This document shows positions 11,230 through 23,700 of a DNA stretch of 64,000 bases, one piece after another. Source of the stretch: Liolophura sinensis (taxonomy: Eukaryota; Mollusca; Polyplacophora; Chitonida; Chitonidae); NCBI RefSeq assembly GCF_032854445.1, contig NC_088302.1, positions 25,247,788 to 25,311,787 of the forward strand, written 5' to 3'. Position 1 is the first letter of the stretch. Every line of letters begins with the position of its first letter. The position numbers were made by a program, and so were the translations under genes. A model generated the notes under the pieces. It was not told the DNA's origin, searched no databases, and worked only from the letters and a program-made list of their open reading frames with translations.

Positions 11230-11660
11230 ACAGACTTTTCAGAAGGATCAAAAGATCTGTGGTTGTCCTCTGTAACGTATTCCATGTAGCCGGCGGCTTG
11301 GCCCTAATTATTCATTTATCCGTACAATTCTTGGCTAATACCATCACCATTATGATAGGGGTTGTAAGCGAGTTGACGAGCCTCAGGATAAATAATTCTG
11401 GCCTATTTCTGATCTGGGACATTTGCAAGCATGTGTGTGTGCAATAACTCGTGTATCAGCACAATAATCTGGACTATCACAGGAATAATTTCTAAGCTAA
11501 GCTCCCGCCAACGGAGATCGTAAAGAGAGCAATGACCGCTTCCCTGGGGACACCATCTTTGTGTTTGCTCCCTCACTACAATGATTTACACGGCATGAGC
11601 TGTGTCATTTATCATCCAGGACAAGTTGAAGAAATAGAAAGGAAAGAAGTCTTGGCGGAA
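11230..11660. repeat. duplicated block A, copy 1
   Basis: Aligns by eye with 17100-17510 across several hundred bases. Anchors are TTCATTTATCCGTAC, a CAAGCATGTGTGTGTGCAATAA segment, and GGACAAGTTGAAGAAATAGAAAGGAAAGAAG near 11620. A shorter match lies at 23575-23640. No shared open frame was found, so the similarity looks non-coding. Confidence 0.75.
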
Positions 11661-13266
11661 AGATGTACATAAACGTGAAAAGCGAGGTCAAATTCTCGAT
11701 GCATTCAAATTACGAAAGCAGATATTCAATGGGTTATTCGATGGGATGGAACTGTCCAATTCTTCTCGTGAATCACATTCTTAAAACACTTGACGGCAGG
11801 AAAAAGCGAAACTTGAAGTTGGAACTAGGTCATTATTACTGGAGAAAAATAAGACATTAACTGACACATAGCCCTCTACATTCCAATATCATATAAACAA
11901 AAAGTCACTTAAAAAATGTACCCACGAAGACGGAAAAGGCGTGACGGAAGAGGCACTAATACATTCAATTGCATGTTTTCTATCTAACTTGTATTATATC
12001 GCCTAAAAGCAATTTATGAATCGTTTGGCGGGATAAGCCTAAAGCCGCATTCACAAGATGCTACTTGTCGTATGGATACGTGACATTAAACAAGTTGAAT
12101 GAGAAAAAAATTAATCTGTTTCATAGATGACGTACAGAAGATGCATTATGCCGTGTGTCACAATCGCATGGGATAGAGTATGTTATATTTTCAATCTACT
12201 ATTTGAATAGGAGAGGTCGACTGGACAATCACACGTGTGAACATGGCTTATGGCCTCGCCAAACCAGACTAAATGTATTAGGTGTTGCCTCATACCCGTA
12301 GTTAGACGGACACTGCATGAGGGCGTTTGCAAACGACCTTCTTCATTCATGTCTTTTCTTTCCACGATATGACATTAAGCCATAATCATTCATTCTTTCT
12401 TTCAAACATGTGTTTCATTGCATGATTTACCGATTTATCCTCTGACGCAGCTGAATGGTACGATAATTAGAGATCTGCAAAATGATCCCAAACAGTGATA
12501 TATCTACTTTCAAAGTAGACATTGAGAACGATATCATACCAGTGTACTTTAGAAGATGAAAAATGAAAAAAATGAAGAATTTTTGGAAAGAGTTGGCGTT
12601 CGACAGCAACAAAATCCCGTCCGGAATGGCATACAGGTATCAATGTTGAGTTTGTACTGTTCCCGTTGTGATTTTCCCGATTGCTGGCTTGGGGGAGGGC
12701 GCAGAAGCGCGAAGTTGGGGAATAAGGAGGTCGCCGTATGACAAAAATCCTAAACCCTGTGAAGAACAGATGGTCAATCAATTGACCTATATAGTGGCAT
12801 ACATTAAAATGGGTTAGAAGATGACATGCTGTAAACACAAAAATCAGCCATCAAATGACGCGTTTGGTGCCGGTGAACTAGACATATCGGTTTGGCTAGC
12901 TGTCGTTCAGTGGAACCAGACGCTGAGTATGTCATCATTGAGGCCTCATTTCTGTGCATGCAAATGTTCAATATATTTTCACTCATCACCCCTGTAATAT
13001 GACTGGTAATCATAGTTACATACAAATTATAAGTTAATTCTTGGTTTACCAAAAAAGAAACAGTAAATTTTCTATTGACGAAAAGTTATCCACTCATCGG
13101 TATATTTGTAAGGCGACGATTGTATCAATGTTCTATGTGAAAGATAAGGCTTTTTGTAAAAAAAATATATGTAGTAATCCCTTTTATATTTTGACATTGT
13201 AACAATTAGTCATAATGCTCATTCGTCCAACGCTATCTTTTCACCAGTGTTCATATTTTCTCACAG
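11661..13266. other. anonymous non-coding DNA
   Basis: Contains a short antisense fragment of the GGTTTAACGCC repeat (12365-12395). Overlapping ORFs on both strands at 12.4-12.8 kb have no family motif. Nothing else recognised. Confidence 0.5.
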
Positions 13267-13402
13267 TCTTTCTATGTGTTTATTAAAACTGGATACTGTC
13301 ATGAAGCAAAATGTCGATCCGCTTGAAAGCAATCGACCAGAAATATTGCTAATTAGAGCCTTGTATGTCTCCGCCGAATCCTATGAGCCAATGACCAATG
13401 CA
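13267..13402 (+). CDS. candidate internal coding exon, unknown product
   Basis: A pyrimidine-rich acceptor, CATATTTTCTCACAG|T, precedes 45 open codons (KLDTVMKQNVDPLESNRP ... SYEPMTNA). They end at a strong donor, GCA|GTAAGT. The frame in fact stays open to 13561, which would be the alternative if the donor is not used. Exon length (136 nt) is typical. Incoming phase is 2 and outgoing phase is 0. No domain is recognised. Confidence 0.28.
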
Positions 13403-13561
13403 GTAAGTTACTGGAACCTCGATCTCGCTGGGTCGGATGCCATGTTAAGTCAAGAGGTTAATCTGGTATCTGTCGATATTAAGAAGCGGAATTTAGTAAT
13501 TATCGTACACACGGCTCCAAAACACGAATGCGACAAGTCTACAGGCGAAGGAATCTTGTGA

Positions 13562-14568
13562 CGAATCATTGATATTCTTTGTAACCCTAAGGACTTTGGA
13601 ATTCTTCAGAATCTACTAAACCCAAATCATAACGGTAGTCGATATACAACATGGAATTATTGATTATTAATAATTAGAAACTAAAACCCCCCGGTGAGAA
13701 CAGAGAATCATCATATCCTTTTACAGACATTTATTGCCAGCTGTCTTGGACAGTAGCAATCCAGTTCAAGGAAAGATTACCGAGTTCTAATAACACCCGA
13801 AGGTCCACGCTGATCCTGTGAAAGATTGACGTGATCTGTCCAGTATGTTAGAGTGTGTCACAAATATGTTGACCAGAAGATCGATATCAGTTTCAAGTGT
13901 TTACAGATGTACCCTACATGAATAAGCAAAGGATTTGTAATGAGGCCTTGGTTCGTTCTGATGGCATTGCGATTTATATGCTCGGTTAATATTTATTTGA
14001 ATGTTTAGCCGTGAGTAGGATACCTGTATATCTGTATATGGAGTAAGGTGTTAGGTGTCATCCTGTTGTTTGTCTCTTCGGGGGGTGTAGGTGAACAATA
14101 ATAATTAGAATCACCTGCTGGCGTGCCCTGCTCGGAGCGTGTGCGTTCATGTAACGCAAACTGCCGCTTGTTAACCGCATGGCCCACCACATATGTAGCA
14201 GTAGGATGTCGTGTTCTGTATTATGAGTGCTGTGTTTTTCATCCTGCCATATGAACATGGGAAACGATTTTTCAGTGGCACTGCATATTTTCAATAAATA
14301 CGCATTATGTCTTGGACGGCTCAACGCATGAGAGGGACGTAATATTCGTTTAAATAGTTGCTCTCGATAACTGTAGATTCTGCCATAAGCACATTGATGA
14401 GACAGATTGGAAGGAAAAAGATTGGATTAGAGAAAGTGTGTGTTTGTCCGTGTATATAGTTTCGGCAGAAATGTGAAACGAAATTAAATACGTCGGTTAA
14501 ATATCATTTAAATGGAGAGTGAAAATGGGTTTTTTGAAATGGAAAATCCCGTTTGCATTTAACTTTTT
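13562..14568. other. anonymous non-coding DNA
   Basis: No recognisable gene, RNA or repeat. Confidence 0.5.
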
Positions 14569-14792
14569 TGATTGAGGTATTACGTAGTAAGCAAAAATAT
14601 TTCACGTATATGACAGCAACCAGCATTATGGTGGGAAGAAAAAAACCCACGTCCATCTGCAGGCTGCTGCCACACCTTCCAATGTACGACTGGGGAGGAA
14701 ACCAGCAAGAGCTTAACTTGAACTCACAGCAACCGTATTGGTGAGAGGCTTCTGAGTTATTCTCTTGCGCTAGCATGCTAACCACTTTGGCC
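14569..14792 (-). mobile_element. tRNA-derived SINE, old and degraded
   Basis: AATATTTCACGTATATGACAGC, CCAGCATTATGGTGGGA and the GAACTCACAGCAACCGTATT head region identify the family. There are many substitutions and a deletion in the central CCGGGCAGAGCCCGG hairpin. Confidence 0.85.
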
Positions 14793-15549
14793 ACAAATGC
14801 CGTTTAAAGTTTTTGTGTCGTCTCTGATCTTAATACTTTATACACCTTCGTTATAAGCCTCGTGAGCGATGGAGTTTTCACGTATTTTCTTCATTGTGTC
14901 TTGTTAAAGCTGAATACACTGTTGTTGAACTCAATACCCAATTCCTCTGGTGGAATTTTATGATATTGAAATAGATCTGATTGGTTGATTAAAGAGAGAC
15001 GCTCAAGTGTTTTGCGTGTATTACCGCTATAGATGATTCTAACGTTACATGTAATTTTCACACAGTGGCTGGGGTTAATTGTCCTGGGTTTCTCTCTTTG
15101 AGTCGATACACCATCTAGCTTATTAACAGTCCGTCTGCGTGAAGATGAAGTAAATCACTTTTAACTGCTGAAAGGATAGACGAATGCCGAACGATGTAGA
15201 CGTCTTTAGGAACTACTTTGACAAAACTTCGTAATGTCATTAGTCATACCTAGATGTTGTGTCTGAGACCTATATTAACGACTTACTGATAGTTTGTTGA
15301 CGACTTACCGACTTTACCAGACGCTAATAGGTATAAAGCCCTCCGAATCAGGTTCGTTCCATAAGTGGCATTCGGTGTCATTTGGTGTATTTTAGGTCTA
15401 CTGGGCTCTGCACATTGCACACTTAATCCTAGGGCATATAGTAATGTGTTATATACTAATGCATATATACACATGACATACATCGCAACAATCCACTTGG
15501 CCCACAGTACACTACAAATACCACGGAATGTTTTTCTTGATAACTTATT

Positions 15550-16735
15550 GATACATGTTATGACCGAAGTCCTATTCAAGCAACCTGCTTGGACCACAAT
15601 GAGCTAATGCTGCTGCGGTCTGTTGGCAGGGATTTTCAGACAATGGTAGAGAAAGTCTGCGTAGTCCGTGTCGTCTCCCATGCAACTTTCTCCTCCACTG
15701 GCAAGACAATTAGCCGGGCTGGAATCTTCAGCTCAGACAAGAACTAATTTTGGGACCACATCGAAATGGTCACCCTAGACGAAATAAGGTAGTTTAGTCG
15801 GAGTTCACTGGTGGCTTAACTTGTCGTTCTACTCCAGAACAATCTAATTAGCTGGTAGCAATGGTCAACACAAAGCCTTGCTTACATCCGCTGGCTCTTG
15901 TGAAGACAGGAAAGTGACATGTTATTTCGGCGAGTCCTGGGAAATGAGAAAGAGAGCATTACACAAGATTCTAAACATATACAACCATAATAAGGTCGAC
16001 CTTAGAAATTTAATTGGTAAAATTATCCGGGCTAAGGAGAAAGCGGTACTGACATATACCATTTAATCTCTTAATTTTGTCACTTGAAATTCATGACAAG
16101 CAATCACCACGTCGTGAAATGTTACAAAAACTGTGCGAAGACTTAAGAGTGCTGACATGGCCTTTTGATACCTTTTTCTTATTTTTGAACATAAAAACAT
16201 CTTTGTATTTCCTTAGTTGTATTTTTCAGTGCTGATTTATGTCTTTATTTATTTTTGATTTATATTTTCAAATCGATTACTTTTATATTTGTAATATGTT
16301 ACTGTGTAATACTTGTAAATTTCTTGTAATATGGCGGTATCTCACTGGCTTATGCGTTGCGCTCTTTGCAGTCAATTCCCACTGGATTTATAAATTGTCG
16401 CGTCCTGGATGCAGCGCAATGTGGTTTGTCCGCGACAATTTCGAATGCTTTACCTTTCGACACAGGTCAATACTCTCCGGCAAGACCTGTTTTACAAGTT
16501 CAGTGCTGCAAATTTGGTTAACGTCCGTGGTGAAGCCCAGCACCAAAGCTGTATACAAGGCTGTGCCACAGTTCACAGGGCAATAGAAGTCAAGGCGTTT
16601 TTGGATGTATCGCCGAGAAAACATACAGAGATCTATAGATGAAGCAAGACTACAACAACCGGGCAGGTAGTCACTGAAATATAAATACCGCAATGAAGTA
16701 ACTTTAGCCGGCACAACATTGGAGTATTTCCTTCT
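15550..16735. repeat. duplicated block B, copy 1
   Basis: Matches 20140-21060 and 24170-25330 along several anchors: GAGCTAA...GGCAGGGATT (15601-15635), CTTACATCCGCTGG (15879), and GGGCAGGTAGTCACTGAAATATAAAT (16660). Gaps between copies break every reading frame, and a 62-codon ORF here (15878-16066) has stops in the other copies. Confidence 0.7.
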
Positions 16736-17009
16736 TCACGAATATTCGTTGTTGTTTGTTTTTGACGATTAAAATCTAAGAAGGCATGCTAATCTGCGTA
16801 CTAATGAAAAATTTTAAAGAACAGCGACACAAATGTCCACACGATTAAACATTTGTATTTAGTAATCTTAAGTGAATATTTTGTTGCTCCGTTGATAGAT
16901 TTGTCACTTCTACAACATTAAGTTTATGCTTGGATTAGAGCAGTGACCAAGATTAAAAGATAGCGCTAAATGGCCGTGATGTGAGGATAATACCCGCCTA
17001 CTGTATCTG

Positions 17010-17510
17010 GTCGTGCACTATTCATATCCTTGTTGAATTATACACTGCTGTTTGTCAGTCATTATACACAACATATTTATATATACCAGTGTTTAGTCCC
17101 AGTAAGATTTTCCAAGCCTGTGGCTTTGACACTTTGCCTTAATCATTCATCTATCCGTACTATTTTCCCCTAAGAACCTCATAATTATGGCAATGGTAAC
17201 CAACGATCAGACTAGTTTCCCTATAACTCACTCTAGTCTATTTCCAAAGTGGGATATGAACAAGAATACATGTGTACGAGACTGTGCAATAAATCATGTA
17301 TCGGCACAGAAATTTAGACTGCAGTGGGTATAATTGTCCTGCGATGTCTCTTCCGGCTGGAATTTGTAAAGAGACCAAAGATAGCTTCTTTGGGAACTCG
17401 ATTCAGCTGTTTGTGTTTAGGCGTTGACTACATTGATTTAGTGAGGCTCTTCGTTTGTCATCCACGACAATGTTGAAAAACATGAAGAGAAAAGAAGGCC
17501 ATAGGGATAC
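17010..17510. repeat. duplicated block A, copy 2
   Basis: Aligned counterpart of 11230-11660. Shared order: AGCCTGTGGCTTTG, CATCTATCCGTAC, a GGGATATGAACAAGAATACATG segment, GTAAAGAGACCAAAGATAG, and GACAATGTTGAAAAACATGAAGAGAAAAGAAGG. Estimated identity is moderate, so the duplication is old. Confidence 0.75.
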
Positions 17511-19215
17511 GTAATGCATAATATATGACTGTATCGAAAATTCCAGAAATGATAAACTAGCCATACATGTGCTCGCAAGCAGAATTCATGTAAAATTGGG
17601 ACATACGTAACTGTATAATAAAATTTTCCTTATTAACGCAGAAATATTTGTCACATAAGATTAATAGGAAAAAAACACTAGTACTCGAACTTCAACTCTT
17701 TTAGAGCCAACTGTTTTAGCCTTCGTTTGTTCGCTTTTTATGTACTATGAAATACGTCTTTCGCAGCTAAACAGAAGAATACCGATTTTAAACTTTCCAC
17801 CCGAAAAAAATGACAAAACTGATAATCTTACTAGTTTATATTTTACATGTGAAGATAAACGTTAACCAAAACGAACCTAAGAACATAGAATGAGACCATA
17901 TGCATCGCGGGCACAGTGCATAATATACTAAAGCCTTTGACCAGTGCGGTAAGATGATCGTATCCACACCTCGCTGATTCAGACGCGATGATAAGTGAGT
18001 AAATTTGTCTAGTATCTAACGATGGGCGGTTGTTCTTACCGTTCTTTAAGCAATTTCTTCAAAATGTCGCTGACCGAAATTATACTTATTAGGAAATGGA
18101 GTGCAGTAATCACGTTATGCACAGACAATATTGGAAGTCCACGGACAATCCAGACATAGTAAATCCGCAAACCATTGCACGACAGATCGGAAACTAATAC
18201 CAACGGTGGGCACAAAGAATTGTTATCTTCCTGAACGCACTTATTTTCATCTTTCTGACAGTCGAGGGAAAGGCTACCGGGTTTTATTCAGAGTCTCCTT
18301 TGAACTTACAGAATCTGTGGGTCAAAACAGACAGTCAACCAATAAGGACGTTCCAGGTCAATAATGACTTATAACACAAAAAAAGAACAAAGAAAGTATC
18401 TAAAGTACGTAAGTAGGACGGACTCATGCAAAGAGAACCTGTCAACAGTTTCCATTGATGTTGGAAAGACAAAGAAGTTTGTTCCAGGTGGCGTGAAATC
18501 TGTATTCACATCCTGTACCATTCAGGAATGTAACTTTTAGATAACAAAAAATCTCAGTTGCCCTATGGTTGCAATTGTTCATATATTCAACGTGAAGTTA
18601 TAACTCAACACGATGAATATATACCCCCTAGCCCCGGGTTAAGGGGAATTAGACATAATTAAAAGAAAGTTATACTCACTGTAAAACTTCAGAAACTTGG
18701 AGTGAAGGGATTTCATGGAATAACCTGACAAACTAGTTTTTGCGGCAATAACTTATGGCGTTGATTGGAATCGTCACACATCATACATGATCTAACAAAT
18801 GCTACAAGGCGTGATATATACACGTCATTCTCAGGACTCTCAGGTATATTTCTGTCCAAGTAAGGAGATCTACAATGTCAAAATTGAAACTATCCCACTA
18901 AAATCTGCGAAAGATTTGGTCTTTGTACAAATATAAAAGTGGGTAAATATTTTACACAGCCTTTGCTATACATGAATTGTTTAAAGCTAGCGGATCATCC
19001 ATATAAAGTTTAGTGAATGAGAAAGAAGACTTAATGACCATGTTCAATTGAATGATACATTCCGCTAATATTCAATTGACTTTAAGTTTGATGCTTTGTT
19101 ACCACGTAGTATACCACATGCTTCGTAACACCAGGCTTCCGTCCGTAATGAAATTTGCAGACATACTTTTAACTTTGATAGTTCAGTTAAATATGCAGAT
19201 CGTTTGAGAGAATTG
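17511..19215. other. anonymous non-coding DNA
   Basis: AT-rich sequence without a recognisable gene or repeat. Confidence 0.5.
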
Positions 19216-19754
19216 TACGGTTATGAATTGCCTGTACTTTTTTGATTGAATGTAAGACATCCCCATGCTCTGGTTTGGCAGGAGTGAACTGTTTTGAAGT
19301 TAAAAATAAGTCTGACATAAGCGTAAAGCCCCGTCCAGACTATCCAAAATCGTTCAACTTTTGTTGACTAAGCTCCAACTTGCTTGTTGAGGTAAGTCGA
19401 GTGTCCCGTCCACACTACAAATCAGACAGATCAACGTTGTCTAACACTGTTGTCGTGTGTTGAGCTGTGTTTTTTTACCAAACTTTCGATAAATTGAAGG
19501 GAAATTTCCATCTTTCTCTCCAAAGCATGAGACACAATGATTTTCTTCAGTCCCTGTCTTTGTAATCTTTAGAGAGTTTTGTACAGGCAAAGGGATTTTT
19601 CATACTCCTGTATCAACGGAGCTGTCTCATCAGGAGACCAGTTTCCCTCTTTGCCCAGGTCACGTGCCTTAAGACGGTCACGTTTTACGGTAATGAATTG
19701 CCTGCACTTTTTAGATTGAATGAAAGACGCCCCCCATGGTCTAGTTTGGCAGGA
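19216..19754. repeat. 68-bp direct repeat bracketing a TTAA-element remnant
   Basis: TACGGTTATGAATTGCC...TTTGGCAGGA at 19216-19283 recurs with a few changes at 19686-19754. The DNA between them is a truncated copy of the 1-kb DNA transposon described at 21481-22480. The repeats are too long and too divergent for a simple target-site duplication. Confidence 0.7.
19326..19685. mobile_element. non-autonomous DNA transposon, truncated copy with a single 133-bp unit
   Basis: Starts with AGCCCCGTCCAGACTAT and follows the 21481 element through the subterminal CAACTTTTGTTG repeats, one 133-bp unit (TTTCCATCTTTCTCTC...), and GCACGTGCCTTAAGACGG-like sequence. It stops about 235 bp before the right end. 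Sequence just left of the terminus (GTGAACTGTTTTGAAG) is also shared with the 21.4-kb copy. Confidence 0.75.
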
Positions 19755-19901
19755 GGCCATTTTTATTCTGTTCAGTGGTTTGTTACAATACGCCTTATTT
19801 ATGTCCTGCTGTAGTACATGTAATTCCATCAACCTTGCATATTAACAGTCTAGTACAGCAATATAATGTTTTCTGTTTTGGCAAAGATACATGCTTATCA
19901 T

Positions 19902-20125
19902 GTGAGTGCTTGGGGTTTAACGTACTTAACAATTTTTCAGTCATATGACGACGAAGGAATCCTTAGTGTGCATGTGATGTGCCTCCTTGTTGCAGAACGG
20001 CAAGTAAACCGCCCCGCCAGAGCCATTATACTGATACGGGTCAACCAGTCATTGCACTGTTCCCTTCATGCTGAACACCAATTGAGAAAGTTACAACTTC
20101 CTCTTTAAGGTCTTAGGTGTGACTG
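19902..20125 (-). mobile_element. second SINE family, head-truncated copy
   Basis: Tail-first on the plus strand: GTGAGTGCTTGGGGTTTAACG, CAATTTTTCAGTCATATGACGACG, then CTTCCTCTTTAAGGTCTTAGGTGTGAC. The tRNA-like head seen at 39.9 and 62.2 kb is missing. It lies beside block B2. Confidence 0.85.
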
Positions 20126-20139
20126 TTGGGACAAGGTTC

Positions 20140-21060
20140 ATATGTTAGGTAAATGCAATTACGACTGGCTGGATTTTGTGTCGGCATATTGAAAGTTTGT
20201 CCGCAAATTATCGACTGAGCCGCATACCAGTATTGTAAATCTGTCAATAGTAGGTTCATTGATTAAACGGCATAGTCCATTTGGAGTTACACTTTTTAAT
20301 GAGATGATAAAGAACCACCGTCTTTGGTAAATGTTTATTAATATATATGTACATGTAATAAGTATGCCTTATACATCATGTCCAGTTTGGAACAAGTTCC
20401 GTACCTACAATGAGCTACAGACGTTGATGAACGTTTTATTATTAACCTAACATAAAACAAAGTACCCGGCCTAAAATGAGCTAAAATGCGACTTATTGAC
20501 AGGGATTATCTACCAAGGGCGGTGTAAGCCGGCAAGACTGAAGTGTTCTTTCGTGAAATGTTCGTCTCTAGCGAAATGGTAATTATCCCTGTTAGACTCG
20601 CTGAGACTCAACCAAAAGTAGTTCGGTCGAAAGTCTTGGGTAAATTAACGCTGCTGCCACTCTGTTCCAGAACAACCAACTGGCCGGTTACAATGACCTA
20701 AATGGAGTCGTCCTTACATCCGCAGGTTGTTGTGAAGCCAGGAATGTAGCACGTCTATTTGTGTTAGTCCGGGAACCAAAGGCATAGAAGAAGGCCCTAT
20801 ATCTTTACCACTATACTAACGTGGACAATCGGAAGTTCACTGCTAAAATATTGGCGTTAGAAAAAAAATCAGTTTTGGCATTTTTTGGCCCTCTTGTAAA
20901 AAGTATATAATGATAAATTGTTTTGGAACGACTGTTTTTGTTCAGAGGATCGATCTGTCGCTGCAAGAAGCCCTTACAAAAAGCTCGACAACCAGGCAGG
21001 TATTCACTCAAAATGTAGAATTCCGCTGGTGAAATATAGTCATTATCTGTCTTGAACGTT
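20140..21060. repeat. duplicated block B, copy 2
   Basis: Counterpart of 15550-16735 and 24170-25330. Anchors: GACTGGCTGGATTTTGTGTC, GAGCTAAAATGCGACTTATTGACAGGGATTATC (20477-20510), CTTACATCCGCAGG (20712), and ACCAGGCAGGTATTCACTCAAAATGTAGAAT (20990). Confidence 0.75.
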
Positions 21061-21480
21061 TTCATCTTTTTGACAAAACATAACCAGGTTGTCAACATTT
21101 ATGTAGTGTTTACCTTAGGAGTGATGCTCTTCGCGTATATTTTAATCCTTGTATAGGAGCTGTGAGAAAAGGAAATCGCACAGAGCATGAGCATGGGATG
21201 TTCCAGGTCTAAAACTAGGTTCCAATATTCTCAGCTTCGTATCCACTTCAAGCGCTCTAAAGTGATGGATTCATTTATCTGGCCGCGTGATTACGCAGCT
21301 GTGGTAGTTTTAAAGTGTGGTATCATCCCTGACAAAATATTTGAACTGTTATGCTAATTTTCATTTCTATCCAAAAAGCACAAGGCAAGTGATGGTATTA
21401 AAAGAAAACAGCAGAAGGTATGTCAACTGTGTGCGGAGTGAACTGTTTTGAAGATAAGACTAAGCCTGACTTAAGCTTAA

Positions 21481-22480
21481 TGCCCCGTCCAGACTATTCA
21501 ACATCGTTCAACTTTTGTTGGCTCAACACCAACTTGCTGTTGAGATTAGCAGAGTTTCCCCGTCCACACTACAAATCAAACAGGTCAACATTGTCTAACA
21601 CTGTTTTCGTGTATTGAGCTGTGTTTTTTATTACCACACTTTTGATAAATTGAAGTGAAATTTCCATCTTTCTCTCTAATGCAAGAGTCACAATGATTTT
21701 CTTTAGTCCCTGTCTTTGTAATCTTTAGAGAGTGTTGTACAGACAAAGGTATTTTTCATACTCCTGTATCAACGCAACTGTCTCATCATGGAGTTTCCAT
21801 CTTTCTCTCTAATGCAAGAGTCACAATGATTTTCTTTAGTCCCTGTCTTTGTAATCTTTAGAGAGTGTTGTACAGACAAAGGTATTTTTCATACCCCTGT
21901 ATCAACGCAACTGTCTCATCATGGAGTTTCCATCTTTCTCTCTAATGCAAGAGTCACAATGATTTTCTTTAGTCCCTGTATTTGTAATCTTTAGAGAGTG
22001 TTGTACAGACAAAGGTATTTTTCATACTCCTGTATCAACGCAACTGTCTCATCATGGAGTTTCCATCTTTCTCTCTAATGCAAGAGTCACAATGATTTTC
22101 TTTAGTCCCTGTATTTGTAATCTTTAGAGAGTGTTGTACAGGCAAAGGTATTTTTCATACTCCTGTATCAACGAAACTGTCTCATCATGAGACCAGTTTT
22201 TCTCTTTTGCCTTTTGCCCAGGCCACGTGCCTTAAGACGGCCACGTTATTTCTACAAGCCCGCTGATTGGCTCCTATCACTCAACTTGACTCAACTTGTC
22301 GACAAAAAATACACATGCACATTTCGGATGGAAACAGTGTTGGATGATGTTGAGTGTTGTTGAAAGAAGTTGAAGAACCAATCCAGACTACTCAACACGG
22401 CTCAACTTGTTGACGCAACTTCAAGTTGACTCTTGTTAAGTCAACAAAAGTTGAGTGAAGTTGGATAGTCTGGACGGGGC
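21481..22480. mobile_element. 1.0-kb non-autonomous DNA transposon with TTAA flanks
   Basis: Terminal inverted repeats of about 45 bp: GCCCCGTCCAGACTATTCAAC at the left and its near-complement GTTGGATAGTCTGGACGGGGC at the right. TTAA lies immediately outside both ends (21477-21480, 22481-22484), as for piggyBac- or Kolobok-type elements; the class is inference. Subterminal regions are dense in CAACTTTTGTTGAC-type palindromic words, possible transposase-binding sites. There is no transposase ORF; the core is a 133-bp tandem array. A truncated relative lies at 19326-19685. Confidence 0.85.
21661..22192. repeat. four-copy 133-bp tandem array inside the TTAA element
   Basis: TTTCCATCTTTCTCTCTAATG starts at 21661, 21794, 21927 and 22060, an exact 133-bp period. 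Units differ by only a few bases. The sister element at 19.3 kb has one unit, so the array expanded within the element. Confidence 0.97.
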
Positions 22481-22484
22481 TTAA

Positions 22485-23560
22485 GGCACGTCAGTGATAC
22501 TGGGCCAGAAACTAAGACGTCTGGCCGGTATTGTTTATCAAATACCAAGGCTTGGGGTCACAAATGAAGGTTTCTGTTATTCCTGGAATAGTTCATATCA
22601 TCGTGTTATCCATAAATAATGAAAGTACTTAAAACCTCAATTACCTAAAGGTACTTGGGGCAAAAATGATCCTTCTTTTTTGTAATGATGGTTGTTTGTT
22701 TTTTTTTTTGTCAACTATTATATACAAAAATTAAAATTACATCTAATCATAATAATAATAATTGTGGAATCCTCATGTTCCTTAATCCCGACAGATTATT
22801 CAGAAATTGAAGATAGTCTCGCGAAGAAATCAACTGATCCAAAATGAGGATTAGTGTTTGAATGCAGTCCAAGCGCCAATTACGATCGCGTTAAGTGTGA
22901 TGTTCTTTATATATTGCCACGGAAAAAGCAAAGAATGCAAGTCAGAATTATATGTACTTAACGGGTAAGGTAGACCTGTTTTCGTTGCCTGCAGTATTAA
23001 GTAGTTCAGGACGGTACTTAAGAAAAGACGGAAATCCAGGTCAGTGAGTGCAAGACTATATATCTGTATTCTGAAATTTGAGAAGGAACGAGGGAAATAG
23101 ATCATGGATCCAGAACTATTTGCACCACGTAATTCTTTAACGACCAATTTGAACCAGTAAATGGGTGTCCAGTTCCACTCCTGATCTTTCCCTCTTGACA
23201 CGATATCCTTTCTAAATTTGCCCCTTGGTGACTGTAGAACGGCCTGCCAGTATCTAATACAGGTTGTGATGTATCCCAGTAAAAAAGGACGAAGACACAA
23301 ATGCCACTGGAGAAGGGATTGAAGAGCAAATACATTAGGCTTTGGGCTGACAGTATCCATAGTGCCTGTGGTGATAACAAAACAATTTAAGTTGTGTGTG
23401 GATCCCACACTTTTCGTTATTTAGAATTAAGAGGGTAAGATAACGACAGAAGAGGATAATTAGTTAGTTTGGAATGATGTAAGGCTGACATTTCACCAGA
23501 TATTCTGTGGCAAGCATTCGTTCAAACTAAAGATGGTTTAAGCAGGCCGGCGCGTATTGT
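22485..23560. other. anonymous non-coding DNA
   Basis: A 185-codon minus frame (22851-23408) lies here, but a 92-codon frame overlaps it on the same strand and no motif or splice structure supports either. Poly-T (22693-22709) and an AATAATAATAAT run are present. Confidence 0.45.
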
Positions 23561-23700
23561 CACCAACATGCTCAAAGTCGGCCGCTTTAGCCCTTTACCA
23601 TAATTATTCATGAATCCGTACAATTCTTGGCTCATGTCATCATAAAATTATTCTGGTACAACCACAGTCAGTGGGCGCTTAACTACATTTAGAAAATCAT
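23560..23700. repeat. duplicated block A, copy 3 (partial)
   Basis: GGCCGCTTTAGCCCTTTACC followed by TAATTATTCATGAATCCGTACAATTCTTGGCTCAT matches 11290-11340 closely and 17130-17165 less so. Similarity fades after about 23700. Confidence 0.6.

Noticed and set aside
12467-12838. 123-codon minus ORF with PPYSPTSRF
   Set aside because: Overlaps an open plus frame, no domain recognised, no splice support.
15878-16066. 62-codon ORF in block B1 as a conserved exon
   Set aside because: The matching sequences in B2 and B3 have stops and frame-breaking gaps.
22851-23408. 185-codon minus ORF
   Set aside because: No motif, no splice or promoter context, amino-acid composition like random AT-rich DNA, and another frame overlaps it.
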